Part shown: one piece after another, positions 44,795-56,874 of the stretch
How positions within the stretch are numbered: the first letter of the stretch is position 1
Layout: each line of letters opens with the position of its first letter
Origin: Takakia lepidozioides
Lineage: Eukaryota; Streptophyta; Takakiopsida; Takakiales; Takakiaceae
Assembly: GCA_030704615.1 (NCBI GenBank)
Contig: CM060732.1
Span: 23,126,001-23,190,000, forward strand
Length of the DNA stretch: 64,000 nucleotides
Direction of reading: 5' to 3'
Program-made: the position numbers and the translations under genes
The notes under the pieces: generated by a model
The model's input: the letters and a program-made list of their open reading frames with translations, nothing else
Told to the model about the DNA's origin: nothing
Databases searched by the model: none

Positions 44795-45600
44795 ATTTTT
44801 TATGCAAGCTCCTCAGAGACCACATCTTGATGTTGCAAAGCATATCTTCCGGTACCTCGAAGGAACACAAGATTTGGAAGTCTTGTACCGAAAGGGAGTA
44901 TCTGAACCCAGTATACTCGGTTATGTCGACACAGACTACGCTGGGGACCTTGTTGAGTGCAAGTCAACCTCTGGGTATGTTTTCACTTTGGGAAATGGCC
45001 CTATCTCATATGTGGCCAAATCATCCACCGGAGCAAAATACATGGCGTTATCTAAAGCAACATGCGAAGCAGTGTGGCTCCGAAGATTACTGAATGAAAT
45101 ACAGGTGAGAGACAATGCACCCATGCTCATCCAATGCGATAATCAAAGCTCCATAAAGATGGCACTCAACCCTGTTTTCCCTCACGACTGGACGAAGCAT
45201 AGACGTGGCACACCACTTCATCAGAGAAACTCATAAGGATGGGAAGGCTGAACTTGCTTACATACCCAGCAAAGACCAAATCGCTGACATCCTCACCAAG
45301 CCACTGGGGCGAGTTTAATTTCAACGATTGCGAGACAAACTCAATCTCGTGGACCTATCGGAGCTTGAAATGAGTTAATCATCATTCCTAGGTACGATGA
45401 TGCTGTACATGTCTGCACCTCTGCCAATTCGTGTAAAATTCCAAAGGCCATGAGCACCGTCCAAAGGAGGAGCATGTGGGACTCCCATGTAGATAACAAT
45501 TGTGCCTAAAATTTGTACATGTACCTCCTGTAGCGATCCATTTTTACTGAGATATCCAGAAAGGGACTAATCTTTTGTCGCGGCCCTTTGCCTTGAGGGC
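44795..45600 (+). pseudogene. copia fragment (RNase H end plus partial 3' LTR)
   Basis: Reads HLDVAKHIFRYLEGTQDLEV, GYVDTDYAGDLVECKSTSGY, SSTGAKYMALSKATCEAVWL and QCDNQSSIKMALNPVF, the copia RNase H landmarks, then in shifted frames the KDQIADILTKPLG end. Purine tract AAAGGAGGAGCA precedes TGTGGGACTCCC at 45,475, the probable LTR start; the LTR is cut off near 45,600. It is a different family from the nested copia at 30.8 kb and sits between block T and Mutator-like copy 2. Confidence 0.85.
45475..45600 (+). repeat. partial copia 3' LTR
   Basis: Starts TGTGGGACTCCCATGTAG right after a polypurine tract. The right end is not seen. Confidence 0.6.
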
Positions 45601-45639
45601 AGGGGGTCGGGATTTTTTTTTATTTTTTTTTCCGGGGCA

Positions 45640-47942
45640 ATGTTGGGGGTGGGGGCAGAAGTGGTGTGCGTTGACGCACACAATTTTAGAGGCTCGTAAA
45701 CCAAACCCGATGAAAAAATAAACTACCTTTCATAACGAGACATCATCTACTTGTCCAGATTTAAGAACTGTGTATACATGTTCTACAAACAAGGCAGCCC
45801 TTTCCGACATTGCGAAAAATCGCAACATATGCAACACTACTCGATATTGCCAATGTCTCGCTGCAAAAGTGTCCGTACCTCACCAGGACCAAGTGTCGTC
45901 TCGTGAATGATTTGGTCTCTTTTGGGATCACAATACATCCTGCGCAAAAAGATGTAGTAAAGATGCTTGCAGGGAACCCATTTCCCTCTCTTTCCTAGAG
46001 CTTCCTCACGCATGCACACGAAGTCGGGACAGGTACACCCCGGAAAATTTCCCACCATCACCTGATAGGCCCTGTCATGCAAAACAGACCCAGATGTGAC
46101 CAAAGTATAAACCCGTCCATACCCAGGTGAAGGTACTTCCATAGTTCATGTTACCCGAGCCTGAAGTAGTCTGGCCGATTCCACCTTCGCATCGTGATCA
46201 GGCCCCGAAGCCACCCGATGCACTGTTTTGCCATTCCTTCTCATGGGATGCGAAGTATCGTCTAGAGGAGGCACCATAGCAGCAAGGCCACCAAGAGTCG
46301 ACGCCACAGATCGGTGCAGACGAAAGTCGGCGTCCTCCAACTTGCCAATCTCCAGTGCTGTTAGGGAGGTTCCTACCCGCACTGGCCAAATGGTGGGTGG
46401 AGGAGGCTTAGCAATGCAGGAGTCGCGGACGGTACCATTCACACAGCGAGCCAAATCGTCCGGGCAGAACCAGAATTTGTGCGTCTTCGACTCCTTCGAC
46501 ATATATGGCCGAATCAAACCTGTGAACATCAGAGCTGGAGTACCCGCTAAGCCTTTGGCTATACTGGACTTACACTTTTCATAGCTAATGGCCCTCACTG
46601 CAGCGCAGCCAACTCTAGACCCTGGAGTAGTTCGCTTGATGTGCCATTCGGAATCAGCACAAGGTGACTCCTGCACTGCCCCCCTGTGGTCCTGCTGGAA
46701 ACCCGCAATTACAGGGGTTGCAAGTAGAGGACAGGTCTCTGTGGAAGAGGATGCACCAGCAACCTCTTTCCTACTGGATGCCATACTTTGTAGTGGAGAA
46801 ATCTTGGGTACAGAGAAGTTGTCTCTGTCGTGGCGATGTAAATCCCCATCTGATCCTGGAGGTGTATTTAGCTTGCGTTTGCAAGTCCCGAACCTTTCCT
46901 CTCCTTCCAGATGGGGCTCCTTTGATTAGAGAGGCGAGCCCATTGTGCACCTGGTCACTGCCTTTGCCATCTTCGTTGGATCCCCGGACCTTCTTGCAGC
47001 CCTCAGCATCAACTCTGTTGTATCTGGTCCCTTGCCCCCACATCTGGAAATCACGATATCTTGTTTGCTGGGTTAGAGCTCGTACCAGATCATCTGTTGT
47101 AGCAATGTACAGATCTCTTCATGCTTTGCCAGATTGTTGCTTCCAGGCGGCGTGAACGCTTTCTGCCAGGTAGCAGGACGACATGTCCGCAATGTCCTCA
47201 AGGGACATGTCCTGTGAAAAGAAAATGAAAGAGCGTCATTCATGCAAGCGCGGACCGTTCTGGGAACAAGGAAAGAAACTGGGCACATACAAGGGATTGC
47301 AGAGGTGAAAGGCAGCTTATAGTCATGAAAGCCCCCCATTGCCAGTATCTGAAGTGCCAGAAGACCAACCAGTCTTCCAATTCTTTGACACCGTCTTGAT
47401 CAGTAGCCCCTGACGAGAACCACCATGCTCTCACTGTCTGGTACCTGGTCTCAGCCTCTTCCATTGTAGTCGCATTCTTGTACATGAAGCAGAGCCTCAT
47501 GTGCTCCGCCTGCAGATCTCTTCTGATGCACCTCTTTGTATGTTTCTGCAGGGACTGAGTCCAGTGGAATAGACATGTGCGCTCCCTATTAGGCATGGGT
47601 ACCTTTGGATCACCAGATCCAAAAACTCGGCGCACATCGTTGAAGTTAGCCTATGCACTATCCGCTATAAACCCGTTGAAATTTATGCATGTATGTCCAT
47701 TGGACTCTATGATTGAAAGCAAACAATTCCACATTATTATCTGGGACTTTGTATCTTCAGACTGCATGTCATAGATGACGATCGAACATCATCCAGGCTT
47801 TCTCCAGATCCCCCCCTGGTTGCATACGTCTGGCCAGGTTGACGCCACTACCCTCGCCCACCGTAGACATCTTGAACAAGGAAACCTTTGAAGACCCCGG
47901 ACCCGGGAAGACGCTAGATTAGATAAAGTCATATTGACTTAT
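45640..47942 (-). pseudogene. Mutator-like transposase, copy 2, 3' half (inverted)
   Basis: Minus-strand match to 24,825-27,150. The SWIM part is at 45,837-46,142 (same CTCPDF ... CKHLYYIF finger), the middle part (46,146-46,784) is open where copy 1 has stops, and the catalytic part (47,240-47,635) keeps the residues that copy 1 lost in its 7-bp deletion. The intron is kept at about 47,215-47,325. Roughly 75 bp around the first Asp are missing near 47,775, so the core is still dead. The terminal palindrome GTGTGCGTTGACGCACAC is at 45,664-45,681. Confidence 0.85.
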
Positions 47943-50572
47943 AGTTTTGGGTGACCACTCCACTGTCTCTCGGACCTAAACTGTGAACATCACCTTCTTC
48001 TTTCCCTAATGCCCAAGCGATCGCCTAGCATCCATTAGAAATGAGTGCGCCACCGCACTTAGTTTCCCCGTGTCCCTCTCAGGCTTCCATTGCAGATCCT
48101 GAGGCCTCTAAGACTAACGTATTCACCTCGGCCCACAATGGAAGTGATAGAGCTCCCCTCAAAACTGAGTGCGGTGCCGCACCTAATTTTTAGGGGATCT
48201 CTCATATCCTGTCTATTCACTTGGTACGGCAGTCAAGCGAGATTCATGTAGATTGGGAGAATGATCACCTTGGGTTTCATGACATCACTTCCCGAAGCCT
48301 CTTCTTCCTGAGGCCTCACCGCCTCCTTTGGTGTCGCTTCTTTCTCAGCGACGGTGGTGTCGATGTCATGCACATTGGTCTCCGGGGCAGTCTCCTCCCC
48401 TTCCCTTCTTCCCTCCATTTGAGGCTGGACCTCCTCTGTCATCTGTTGTGATTCCTGGGTGGACGTATTCTGTGCAACCTGCTCATTAGCGTTTTGCAGA
48501 TTGCACAACTTTCTCATTTTGACTCGCGCGTTTTTCCTCTCTCTCGCACTCGTGAAGTAAAGGGACTGCCTTCTACGTCTTCTTCCTATGTCTTCTCTCT
48601 CACTCCCGCAGCTCTCCAGCTTGACTAACAACAATAGAGAAAGTAAGGAACCCTCTTAAGCCGTCAGTTATGCATGTGGTTAAGGATGTGCGTGTCTGCC
48701 TTCTAACCCCCCAAATGGATTGCTCTCACTGGCTGCGGTTTATTGGGCGACCCTATTGCCATCAATAAGGCCGTTTTCTTCAAATGTGGATGTTTGGTGA
48801 TTTGGATGAAATGTTGCGTACATGAGACATGTCATCGCCCTATCATACATGGATTTTGCCTTCTTCGAAAAGAAAACATACATAACGTCAAGAACGCCAT
48901 GTCCGCGTTCAGCGTCGGATATATCCCGGGTTCGGCACTCAATGCACTGTCCGGGTCACGTTGTGGAACGCCGTAAAACGCACATTGGATTGCCATATCC
49001 AAGACAGCGCCGTCTTTTCCCGGTGGTGTGACACTGACAAATAAACAGTTTTGTTCCCTTCTCCATCAGTTTGGCAACTGCCCAACTGTTTTTGGCAGTG
49101 TGGTTCAATACCCTTGACCGTTATTGGTTGATGTGTGGGGCCAATTGTACAACTGCCTCTTGCCTTAGCAAACATTTTTGGGATGTGGCAATCGCTTTCG
49201 GAAGGTTTTTACCTATCCATGTTGCACAGTTGTATTGGTACTCACCATCGTATCTTCACCACATGGCTTCTCCTAATGACGTGGCCTTCACCGAGTTTCA
49301 GTATATTGAAGAAGCTTGCCCTTTCAGTGCCGCGGTTGAAGATGATGGTTTTGCTGTGGTGGAGGAGCATGTTCTGGCAAGCTTGACATTTGGCTGTGTT
49401 TCTGTCGAGAAAGAGATTTATGACTTGGAGAGAAACGTTCAAAGAACGTTGTTCCAAAAACCGCATGTTGCACAGAAACACAAGGAATGGAGAGTTCTTC
49501 TTGGAAAATATCGTGTGTTCCGAAGTGAAAGAAGACAATCCGGTGGCTCCATTGTGACTCCTGGACAACTGCCTCTGTCGTTCAAGGAAAGCGGCATGTG
49601 ACTGTGAAGCAGGAGGACACCACTTCAACAACTTTTGTCACACTGTCGGATTCCTCGGATGATGAATTCGTGGAAATACAGGCTCCCATGAACCGTCTTC
49701 CTGAAGGGGACATCGATGTTCAGGAACTCGTTAGCGTCATCCCACATCTTAAAGCATTGTCAGGAAAACCAGGATCCAAAAACGAGATCGCAGGGATACT
49801 GTGGGATTCATTCGCAACAAAAGGGTTCCATTCCTTCCACCTTCCTTCGACGGTGACATCCTCTTTGAACTGAATCCACCAACTTGTGCTGGGGGTCTCG
49901 CAGGTCTCTTGCAATGAATGGATAAAAAGCATGACGGCCATCCATGGTGCAGAACCAAAACGTCCAATATCCACAACAATGTAAACTTGAAATTCAGAAG
50001 GAGCGTTTGTGTGGGGCATCTGAGATGTGTGAATGGAAGTTGCATGCGTTGCACGAAGAGCGGTGCTAAAAATGAGAGTGAGTGGGAAGGACTCTCCGAC
50101 AATCCTTCTATCCCAGGCTGTGCCCCACCGTCTGCCAGTATATTTGTTTGTAAGTTCTGCAAGGTGGCCCCCTCCTGCATTGCACATTGCCCTGCTCGCA
50201 TGTACTACGTTACTCACCATTACAAAACCATGACTCGAGCCTATATTCATTTTGGGACTCACGACCATCCTGTGTCTCACGGCGATCGCAGAGATAGTGT
50301 GGAGTTGGCGCGTGGGCTTATCGCGGAGGAGTTTGCAAAGTCCCCTTTAGCCAAACCATCTGCCATAACGCAGGCTGTCAACAAAAGTTTCATGTAGATG
50401 CACATTCTGGGGCAAGGGAGCAAATCCCGCTCAAGACTTGAGGGGGTGTCTTTGGATGCAGTGATGGATCACTTCCCCGTGTTGAGCTCCCCCAATATTA
50501 GGAATCAGGTGAATGCATTGAGAGTGCGCGGTGGAAACACAGGGTCCATCGACAGCATTATGGAGCTCAAGC
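47943..50572 (+). pseudogene. Mutator-like element, copy 2, 5' half (direct)
   Basis: Direct match to copy 1 positions 22,186-24,822. It includes two hairpins of the array (48,042 and 48,166), the minus-strand ORF region and the transposase start (ATG about 49,263, MASPNDVAF) through the WRKY-GCM1 finger (about 50,140-50,275) to GVSLDAVMDHFPV. Lesions: one-base loss near 49,562, a frame change near 49,822, TGA near 49,915 and TAG at 50,395-50,397. It stops exactly where the inverted half at 47,942 should have begun. Confidence 0.85.
48233..48634 (-). CDS. small basic/acidic protein, copy 2
   Basis: About 133 codons, counterpart of 22,470-22,877. It keeps the frame from start to stop, with the basic block (GRRRRRQSLYF, RERKNARVKMRKL) and the acidic block (EGRREGEETAPETN). 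Retention of an open frame while the neighbouring transposase has decayed is noteworthy. Function unknown. Confidence 0.5.
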   Translation of the reverse strand: MLLVKLESCGSEREDIGRRRRRQSLYFTSARERKNARVKMRKLCNLQNANEQVAQNTSTQESQQMTEEVQPQMEGRREGEETAPETNVHDIDTTVAEKEATPKEAVRPQEEEASGSDVMKPKVIILPIYMNLA

Positions 50573-50963
50573 CCACCCTTTATCATTCCTGACATGACGT
50601 GGCGCTGACACGTCGGCCGGCAGTATGAAACACCTTGCAGTACATATGATTCTTGATATTGTTTGCACGGATTATTTGTGTTTGTGCTTTCAAGTGGCGA
50701 ACATTTCCGCCATGGTGCGGAAGACGTGCATTGGCCACATTAAACAGTTGATGTGATACCATTTCACAAATGTATCACATCGCATTTGTGAAAATGTATC
50801 ACATGAACCGTTCCATGTGGCCTACGGGAGTCTTCGATGGGTGCGAGATCAATGTGACCTACGAAATCTGCTTCCACCAACAAACATGTGATCATTTCAG
50901 AAGCGCTAGAACTTTGAAGCGACGATGGGCAAGGTTCTTCATCCAGATGTTCAACATGCTGAG
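50573..50963. other. unassigned sequence with a small hairpin
   Basis: Contains TTTCACAAATG/CATTTGTGAAA arms (about 50,762-50,793). No gene recognised. Confidence 0.35.
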
Positions 50964-51265
50964 GTCTTCTGTAATGTCTCTTGCTTCGTAATGAGGTGCT
51001 TCTCCCACTCTTATTTTTCAATGTTAATATCTTCCATCTGGAACATATCCACACATGCGTATATAACTTAAAAAACCAAATGACCATCAAAACTGGAAGC
51101 TGGGGATGAGGCTTATAAAAGTTGAGATGGTCATTTGTTTTTTAAGGATTTCTACAAACATATGTGGATCTGTTCCAGGTGGAGAATATTATCATATTGG
51201 ATAAAGAGGACATGGAGAAGCACCGCATTACGAGGCATGAGACACTACAAAAAAGAGCTTCAAAG
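50964..51265. repeat. ~300-bp imperfect foldback
   Basis: Left arm 50,964-51,088 and right arm 51,127-51,262 are inverted copies over about 125 bp, similar throughout: CGTAATGAGGTGCTTCTCC versus CGTAATGCGGTGCTTCTCC; CTGGAACATATCCAC versus CTGGAACAGATCCAC; TTAAAAAACCAAATGACCAT versus TTAAAAAACAAATGACCAT. The spacer is about 40 bases. This may be a MITE or an inverted-duplication small-RNA locus. Confidence 0.75.
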
Positions 51266-51305
51266 GCATACCATATAATAGGAGGTCCCGTATAATCGAA
51301 GACGA

Positions 51306-53715
51306 AACCCCATTCATTCAATGGGTTATTGAATGGTTTGCCCATCCAAGATTTTCGTTTGCTTTCAATCTTTGCCACTATGTTCAACATACCATGTATC
51401 AGGTCCCGGACTAATATCAGATCAATCGAAATTCATGCAATGGCTCAACGGATGGTTGGCCATCGAAATGATTTTGTTTCGCTTTGAGACTTGGCCACTA
51501 TGTTCAATGTGTCATGTAAGAGGCCCCAGAGTAATATGAGATCAATCGAAATTCATTCAATGGGCCAACGGATGGTTGCCCATCCAAATGATTTTCGTTC
51601 GCTTTTGAAAACTTGGCCAGTGTGTTCAATGTACCCTCTGATAGTCCCAGTGTAATACGAAATCAATCGAAATCGTTCGATTGTCCAAGAGGCGTTCACT
51701 TTTCATCTGGTTTTTGTTCAATGCGAAAAAAAAAATCCTACAATGCGTGCACGGCTATTGCACCCATTGAACGGATGTGGTTGAAGCCCCTCTTTTACCC
51801 GCATGTGCTTGAACATGTGTGCGACACATGTGCGGAGACACAACAGACGAATAAATCATTTGCCTCCCCATCGACGCGCTTCCCCCTCAAGCCATTCCAC
51901 AATTTAATTAAATTTAAGTTTATTTTTTAGCCAATAATAGGTTTGGCACTAACCTTTCAGTGGGGGTTTCTGGCACGTATCGATTTTTTTTTTTGGCTCA
52001 ATTTTTGTTCTGCGGCTTCCCGCAATCCCCGGCTACTCCCACTCCCCGCCCAAATTGGACCAATAAAAAATGCCCAAAAAAAAAGTGTTCTCTTCGCTCA
52101 CTATTGCAGAACTCTTTATGAAGAGTGCATGAAGTAGAATACAAATCAAGTTTGGAGTGCAAAACAGGAAAGGGTTTTGGGTCCAAATGAATTTTGATCA
52201 CTCCCAAATTTGGCACGCACGTTTGCATATGGCTACAATTACACGCCCCATTCAAAAAACAGAATGAAAAAAAAATCTGAGCAACGCGAACACAATCCAA
52301 CAGGTCCCAAAACAATAGCAGCTCCAACAGAATACATTCAACGGATGAACTGATTTGTTTGGCCCATCCAAATCATTTTTGTTAGCTTCCAAACTTTGCA
52401 AGCACGTTCCAGACACCCTCTCACAGGTCCCGGACTAATATCAGATCAATCAAAATTCATTCGATGGCTCAACGCATGGTTGGCCATCAAAATGATTTTG
52501 GTTCGCTTTGAGACTTGGCCACTATGTTCAATGTCCCATGTAAGAGGCCCCAGAGTAATATGACATCAATCGAAATTCGTTCAATGGGCCAACGGATGGT
52601 TGCCTATCCAAATGATTTTCGTTCGCTTTGAAAACTTGGCCAGTGTGTTCAATGTACCCTCTGATACGTCCCAGTGTAATATGAGATCAATCGAAAATCG
52701 TTCGATTGTCCAATGAGGCGTTCACTTGTCATCTGGTTTTGTTCAATGCGAAGAAAAAAATCCTACAATGCGTGCACGGCTATTGCACCCATTGAACGGA
52801 TGTGGTTGAAGCCCCTCTTTTGCCCGCATGTGCTTGAACATGTGTGCGACACATGTGCAGAGACACAACAGACGAATAAATCATTTGCCTCCCCATCGAC
52901 GCGCTTCCCCCTCAAGCCATTCCACAATTTAATTGAATTTAAATTTATTTTAAACCAATAAATAGGTTTGCACTGCCTTTCAGTGGGGGTTTCTGGCACG
53001 TATCGATTTTGTTTTGGCTCAATTTTGGTTCTGCGGCTTCCAGCATCCCACGGCTACTCCCCTGCCAAAATTTGGACCAATAAAAAATGCCCAAAAAAAA
53101 AAGTGTTCTCTTCGTTCACTATTGCAAAACTCTCTATGAAGAGTGCATGAAGTAGAACACAAATCAAGTTTGGATTACAAAACTGGGAAGAAACTGTGGT
53201 TTTGGGTCCAAATGAATTTTGACCGCTCCCAAGTTTGGCACGCACGTTGCATATGGCTACATTACACGCCCCATTAAAAAACGGAATGAAAAAAAAATCG
53301 TGAGCACGCGAAACACAGTCCAACAAGTCCCAAAGCAATAGCAGCTCCAACAGAATACATTCAACGGATGAACGGATGGTTGCCCATCCAAATCATTTTT
53401 GTTAGCTTCCAAACTTTGCCAGCACGTTCCAGACACCCTCTCACAGGTCCCGGACTAATATAAGATCAATCGAAATTCATTCGATGGCTCAATGGATGGT
53501 TGGCCATTGGTTCACTTTGAGACTTGGCCACTATGTTCAATGTGCCATGTAAGAGGCCCCAGAGTAATATGAGATCAATCGAAATTCGTTCAATGGGCCG
53601 CCCATCCAAATGATTTTCGTTCGCTTGGAAACTTGGCCAGTGTGTTCAATGTACCCTCTGATATGTCCCAGTGTAATATGAGATCAATCGAAATTATTTT
53701 GTGCTTTGAGAACTT
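51306..53715. repeat. tandem repeat of ~1.02 kb (about 2.3 copies) with ~115-bp inner units
   Basis: The same order recurs at a shift of about 1,022-1,026 bp: GGTCCCGGACTAATAT at about 51,401, 52,426 and 53,447; AGAGACACAACAGACGAATA at 51,836 and 52,860. Within a unit, segments with AGATCAATCGAAATTC ... CTTGGCCACTATGTTCAATG repeat every 115-120 bp. Short open frames inside are copies of each other and show no known domain. Confidence 0.85.
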
Positions 53716-54143
53716 TGTGGGTATGTTCGTAGAAAGATCATAGATTTTGCGAAATGATTATGAAATACGCAGGGACCAGGCGAAATTTGTTTGGAAGAGG
53801 ACCGTTCATAACTCGTTATAATTTATTTGTTAGCATCAATTTTCTTTGTTCTCCAGCTTTCGGAGTTCATTGCAAATACCCATATACACGTCATGACCAA
53901 ATATGACACCATTGTAAATTTGTTTACAGGGTGAACTACTTCTTCCCCATCACACGAGTGTAAATGTGAAGAAAACGCTGCTCATGCAATTGAAATTGGC
54001 AGGTGCCGCACATGTGCATTGTGTATTAACAAAATTGGTGATATACAAACTTGGCGGAATGTCATCACTGTGTTTTCCAACAATATTCAAGGTACAACAA
54101 AAATGCATATTGTATATGTACTATGCTGCCAGTCATTCAAAGC
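53716..54143. other. AT-rich spacer; no gene seen
   Basis: Nothing recognised. Confidence 0.35.
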
Positions 54144-56475
54144 CTAGTCGTCACTGTCCGAGGATGTGGAATTTGATGCTATGGCCTGATTTGCACTGCC
54201 AATTGCCAGAGCTTGCGACCGTGATCTCGTGGTCAATGAGGGGCCCAATGGCATGTGATCAATTATGGCCTGCACCCGCCTACTTCGCGGCGAAAGTTGA
54301 CTTTTTTCTTCACTTTCACGACGTGGCGGAGGTGGATCGAGAACAAGTGCTCGGGCTGCATGCAAATCGGCAACGAGGCCGTCCACATCCGGCAATACAG
54401 CCCCCGAAACACGATGATAACGATCTGTCCATAATCGCCTTCATTTCTCTACAACTGTCTTGATGGTACTTTTGAAACTTTCCAACTGCCTCTCGCGGGC
54501 CCCGTCCCTAATCATTGTGTCGTTTCGACGATAAGCCGCCTCGTACGCATCATTCATTCGGCGTTGACATATTATAACATCTTTCAGTTCGGACAGCAAC
54601 AAATGTCTCCCAATCGGTTGTCGGTTATACAATTCGTTCTCCTCCGGCACCCATGAGACCTGTGGGAGCCGGATAAACCTGGACCTTCTTTGACTTCAAT
54701 GCCCTCCCAGATTGCGGCAAAACTGCTCTCTCTCCCACCAATCTCGAATACCTCCCGCACGTATGGTTATCTCCCAATCAGATGTGACCCAGAAATATTG
54801 GGGATCTTTGATGTATGCCGGGTTTCCGGCATGTATGCCATGCATCTCTCTGTCTGCATCCCATACCAAGTTCTTGCCCCAATGCACACAATTCAGAAAT
54901 GTGTGCATCCAATGAGAGGTTGTGTCGATTGTATTCAAAACCTATGGGCATCCAATCCTCCAAGCCCACCAGCTCATAGAAACGGCGATGGATTGGTGTA
55001 CGACATTCTGGGCAATCGCTCGTCCGCAAGGCTTGCGGGATAAGACATGTGAGATGGAACATATGTCCACATGATCCAAGCACATGACATCCCTCTGGAC
55101 CGTATGGATTCCTACACATCGAACAAACTGTGCCATCTGATATCCATGACGGCAAAATGCCTCGTGGTACCTCCTCCCTCTGGGCCGGTTTGATGTGGCT
55201 GGTCATCCTTCTTGTGGTGTCCCACTCTTCCTCTATCTCCAATTCCCAGTTTATGCTTCTGTTCGACCCCAAAATTCTGTGCTCATATCGATCGAACATA
55301 GAATCCACATCTGCCCAATTGGTATACCCGACGAACGCGCTTGATGCGATGTGGAGATCGTTATATCTTTGCATGTTGGTATAAATGCTATCCACGCTAC
55401 GGTTCGACATGCGTGCGACACGTTGCAAGCCTGACAGCGCCCGCTCTACCCGTGCTTCTTTGGAGGCCAAATGGGTCGCCCATTGTACCCAATTCTTCCA
55501 ATCGCCATTCAATAGGACCCATGCCTGAATCTCCAGCGTTTTGGACAAACGCCATGCAGTTGTCATGGCAATGTCCTGCTCATTTGTAACGCGGTCGACA
55601 TCTAATATCGGGTTCATCTCCGATTGAATGGCGACCCTCGAGCATTCCCCGGTTTCCAGTACTGGTTCTTTTTCTTTCCTCCTTCTCTCATCCGCAATTC
55701 GTTGTTCCTCAACCATGGTTTCATCGGCCACAGGGTCAAGGACGTCCGTAACTTCCTGAATGATGAGGTCAATACTGCGATCGGGCATGGCAAACTCCGC
55801 GTCCATGTCCACGACGTTTGTTCGATCCTCATTGTGGACAAGAGTGCCTTCATTGTTTGGAGGCATGTCTTGCAATGTAGCTTCCAACTCGGCTATGCGC
55901 AGTGTTTGCCAGTCTAGTCGGTCCTGCAGGGTCCTGATTCGTTGGTCTCTTTCCGCCAGTTGTTTATTTAACGTTGCAGCCGGTTGTATTCCGAACGTGT
56001 CTGGGATGTACTCCTAATCGTATAGCAACCTTGCGTTCCTCATACTAGCAGTTTACCAATTCACTGGACGCAAGAGTATGACCTCCACGTACAACATGGC
56101 TGCCAAGGTGTACGGGATTTGACCATTTAAGAGAGGTTGACCCCACAATGTGCAATGCACCTCATTCGCCCTATGCTGGAAATGATCGTTTGTGCAAGAC
56201 CTGGACTCTGCGTAATTGTTTCGGGTTTGCACGTCATGCCTATCCAAAGGCCACAATCGATTGATATGGTACCATTTCACGAATTTTTTGCATCTCGCCA
56301 TCAGCCACCGGAACTCTTCCGGAACATCCTCCCAACCATCTTCTGTTAGTATGCTAGGGTCACCAAATACTTCCCAATTCAAGTCTTGCCTTGACCCTTT
56401 GATTTTCTTAGGGGGCGGTCCATGTTCATTGGGGTCATCTCTTCCATGACGGTCATCGTCCTGGCCCTCTGCCAT
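54144..56475 (-). pseudogene. RING-H2 protein gene beside the hAT/hairpin-array unit
   Basis: One minus-strand frame runs from ATG at 56,475 (MAEGQDDDRHGRDDPNEHG) to about 54,935, broken only by TAA at 56,053-56,055 and TAG at about 56,017. A coiled-coil stretch (LNKQLAERDQRIRTLQDRL) lies near 55,900-55,970. The RING-H2 is at about 54,998-55,128: CSMC ... CGHMFHLTC ... CPEC, all eight ligands present, so an E3 ubiquitin ligase type fold. Downstream the coding frame shifts by one (WGKNLVWDADREMHGIHAGN ... EREQF) and continues with stops to 54,144, ending in a serine/aspartate tail. The family is not otherwise recognised. Because it abuts the palindrome array and shares strand with the hAT gene, it may be cargo of the same unit. 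Confidence 0.65.
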
Positions 56476-56760
56476 TCTACAACAATCGGAGCAACACTAA
56501 ACGAGGTTTTCTAAAAAGACATAACTCTAAACCCTTCCCTCGTTAAGTAGGTTTGAGTAGGTGTCAAAATACTTCCTAAAAGCTAATTTTGTAGAATAAA
56601 ATGATCCTGGAAGCCAGAGGAGGGCCTATGGGAGCATTCTACAACGACCTCACAGAAATCGCGGCAAAAAATACCCCCCACCCAACCAATGGCCTCCTTC
56701 TCCACGTGACTACGTGACGTGGAATAATGAAATGCCACGCACACAGAAGTTGTCTGGAGA

Positions 56761-56874
56761 GGAAGTGAGAGGAGAATAAGCCTCCCTTGGCTTATATCCC
56801 CCCCCCCCGCCCTCATTTCTCGGGCCACGTGCAGGGCGAATCTTCTAGAAGCGACTGCCAACTTGGCGGTCATT
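56761..56874 (-). promoter_or_regulatory. core-promoter unit 1 (nearest the RING gene)
   Basis: On the minus strand: a G run, then GATATAAGCC (TATA box, about 56,790-56,798), then TTCTCCTCTCACTTCC. It lies 290 bp before the RING gene ATG in the right orientation. It is similar to units at 57,531 and 57,723. Confidence 0.55.

Noticed and set aside
46588-47155. Plus-strand ORFs of 110-160 codons over Mutator-like copy 2
   Set aside because: Antisense of the inverted transposase half. The matching frames in copy 1 are also antisense.
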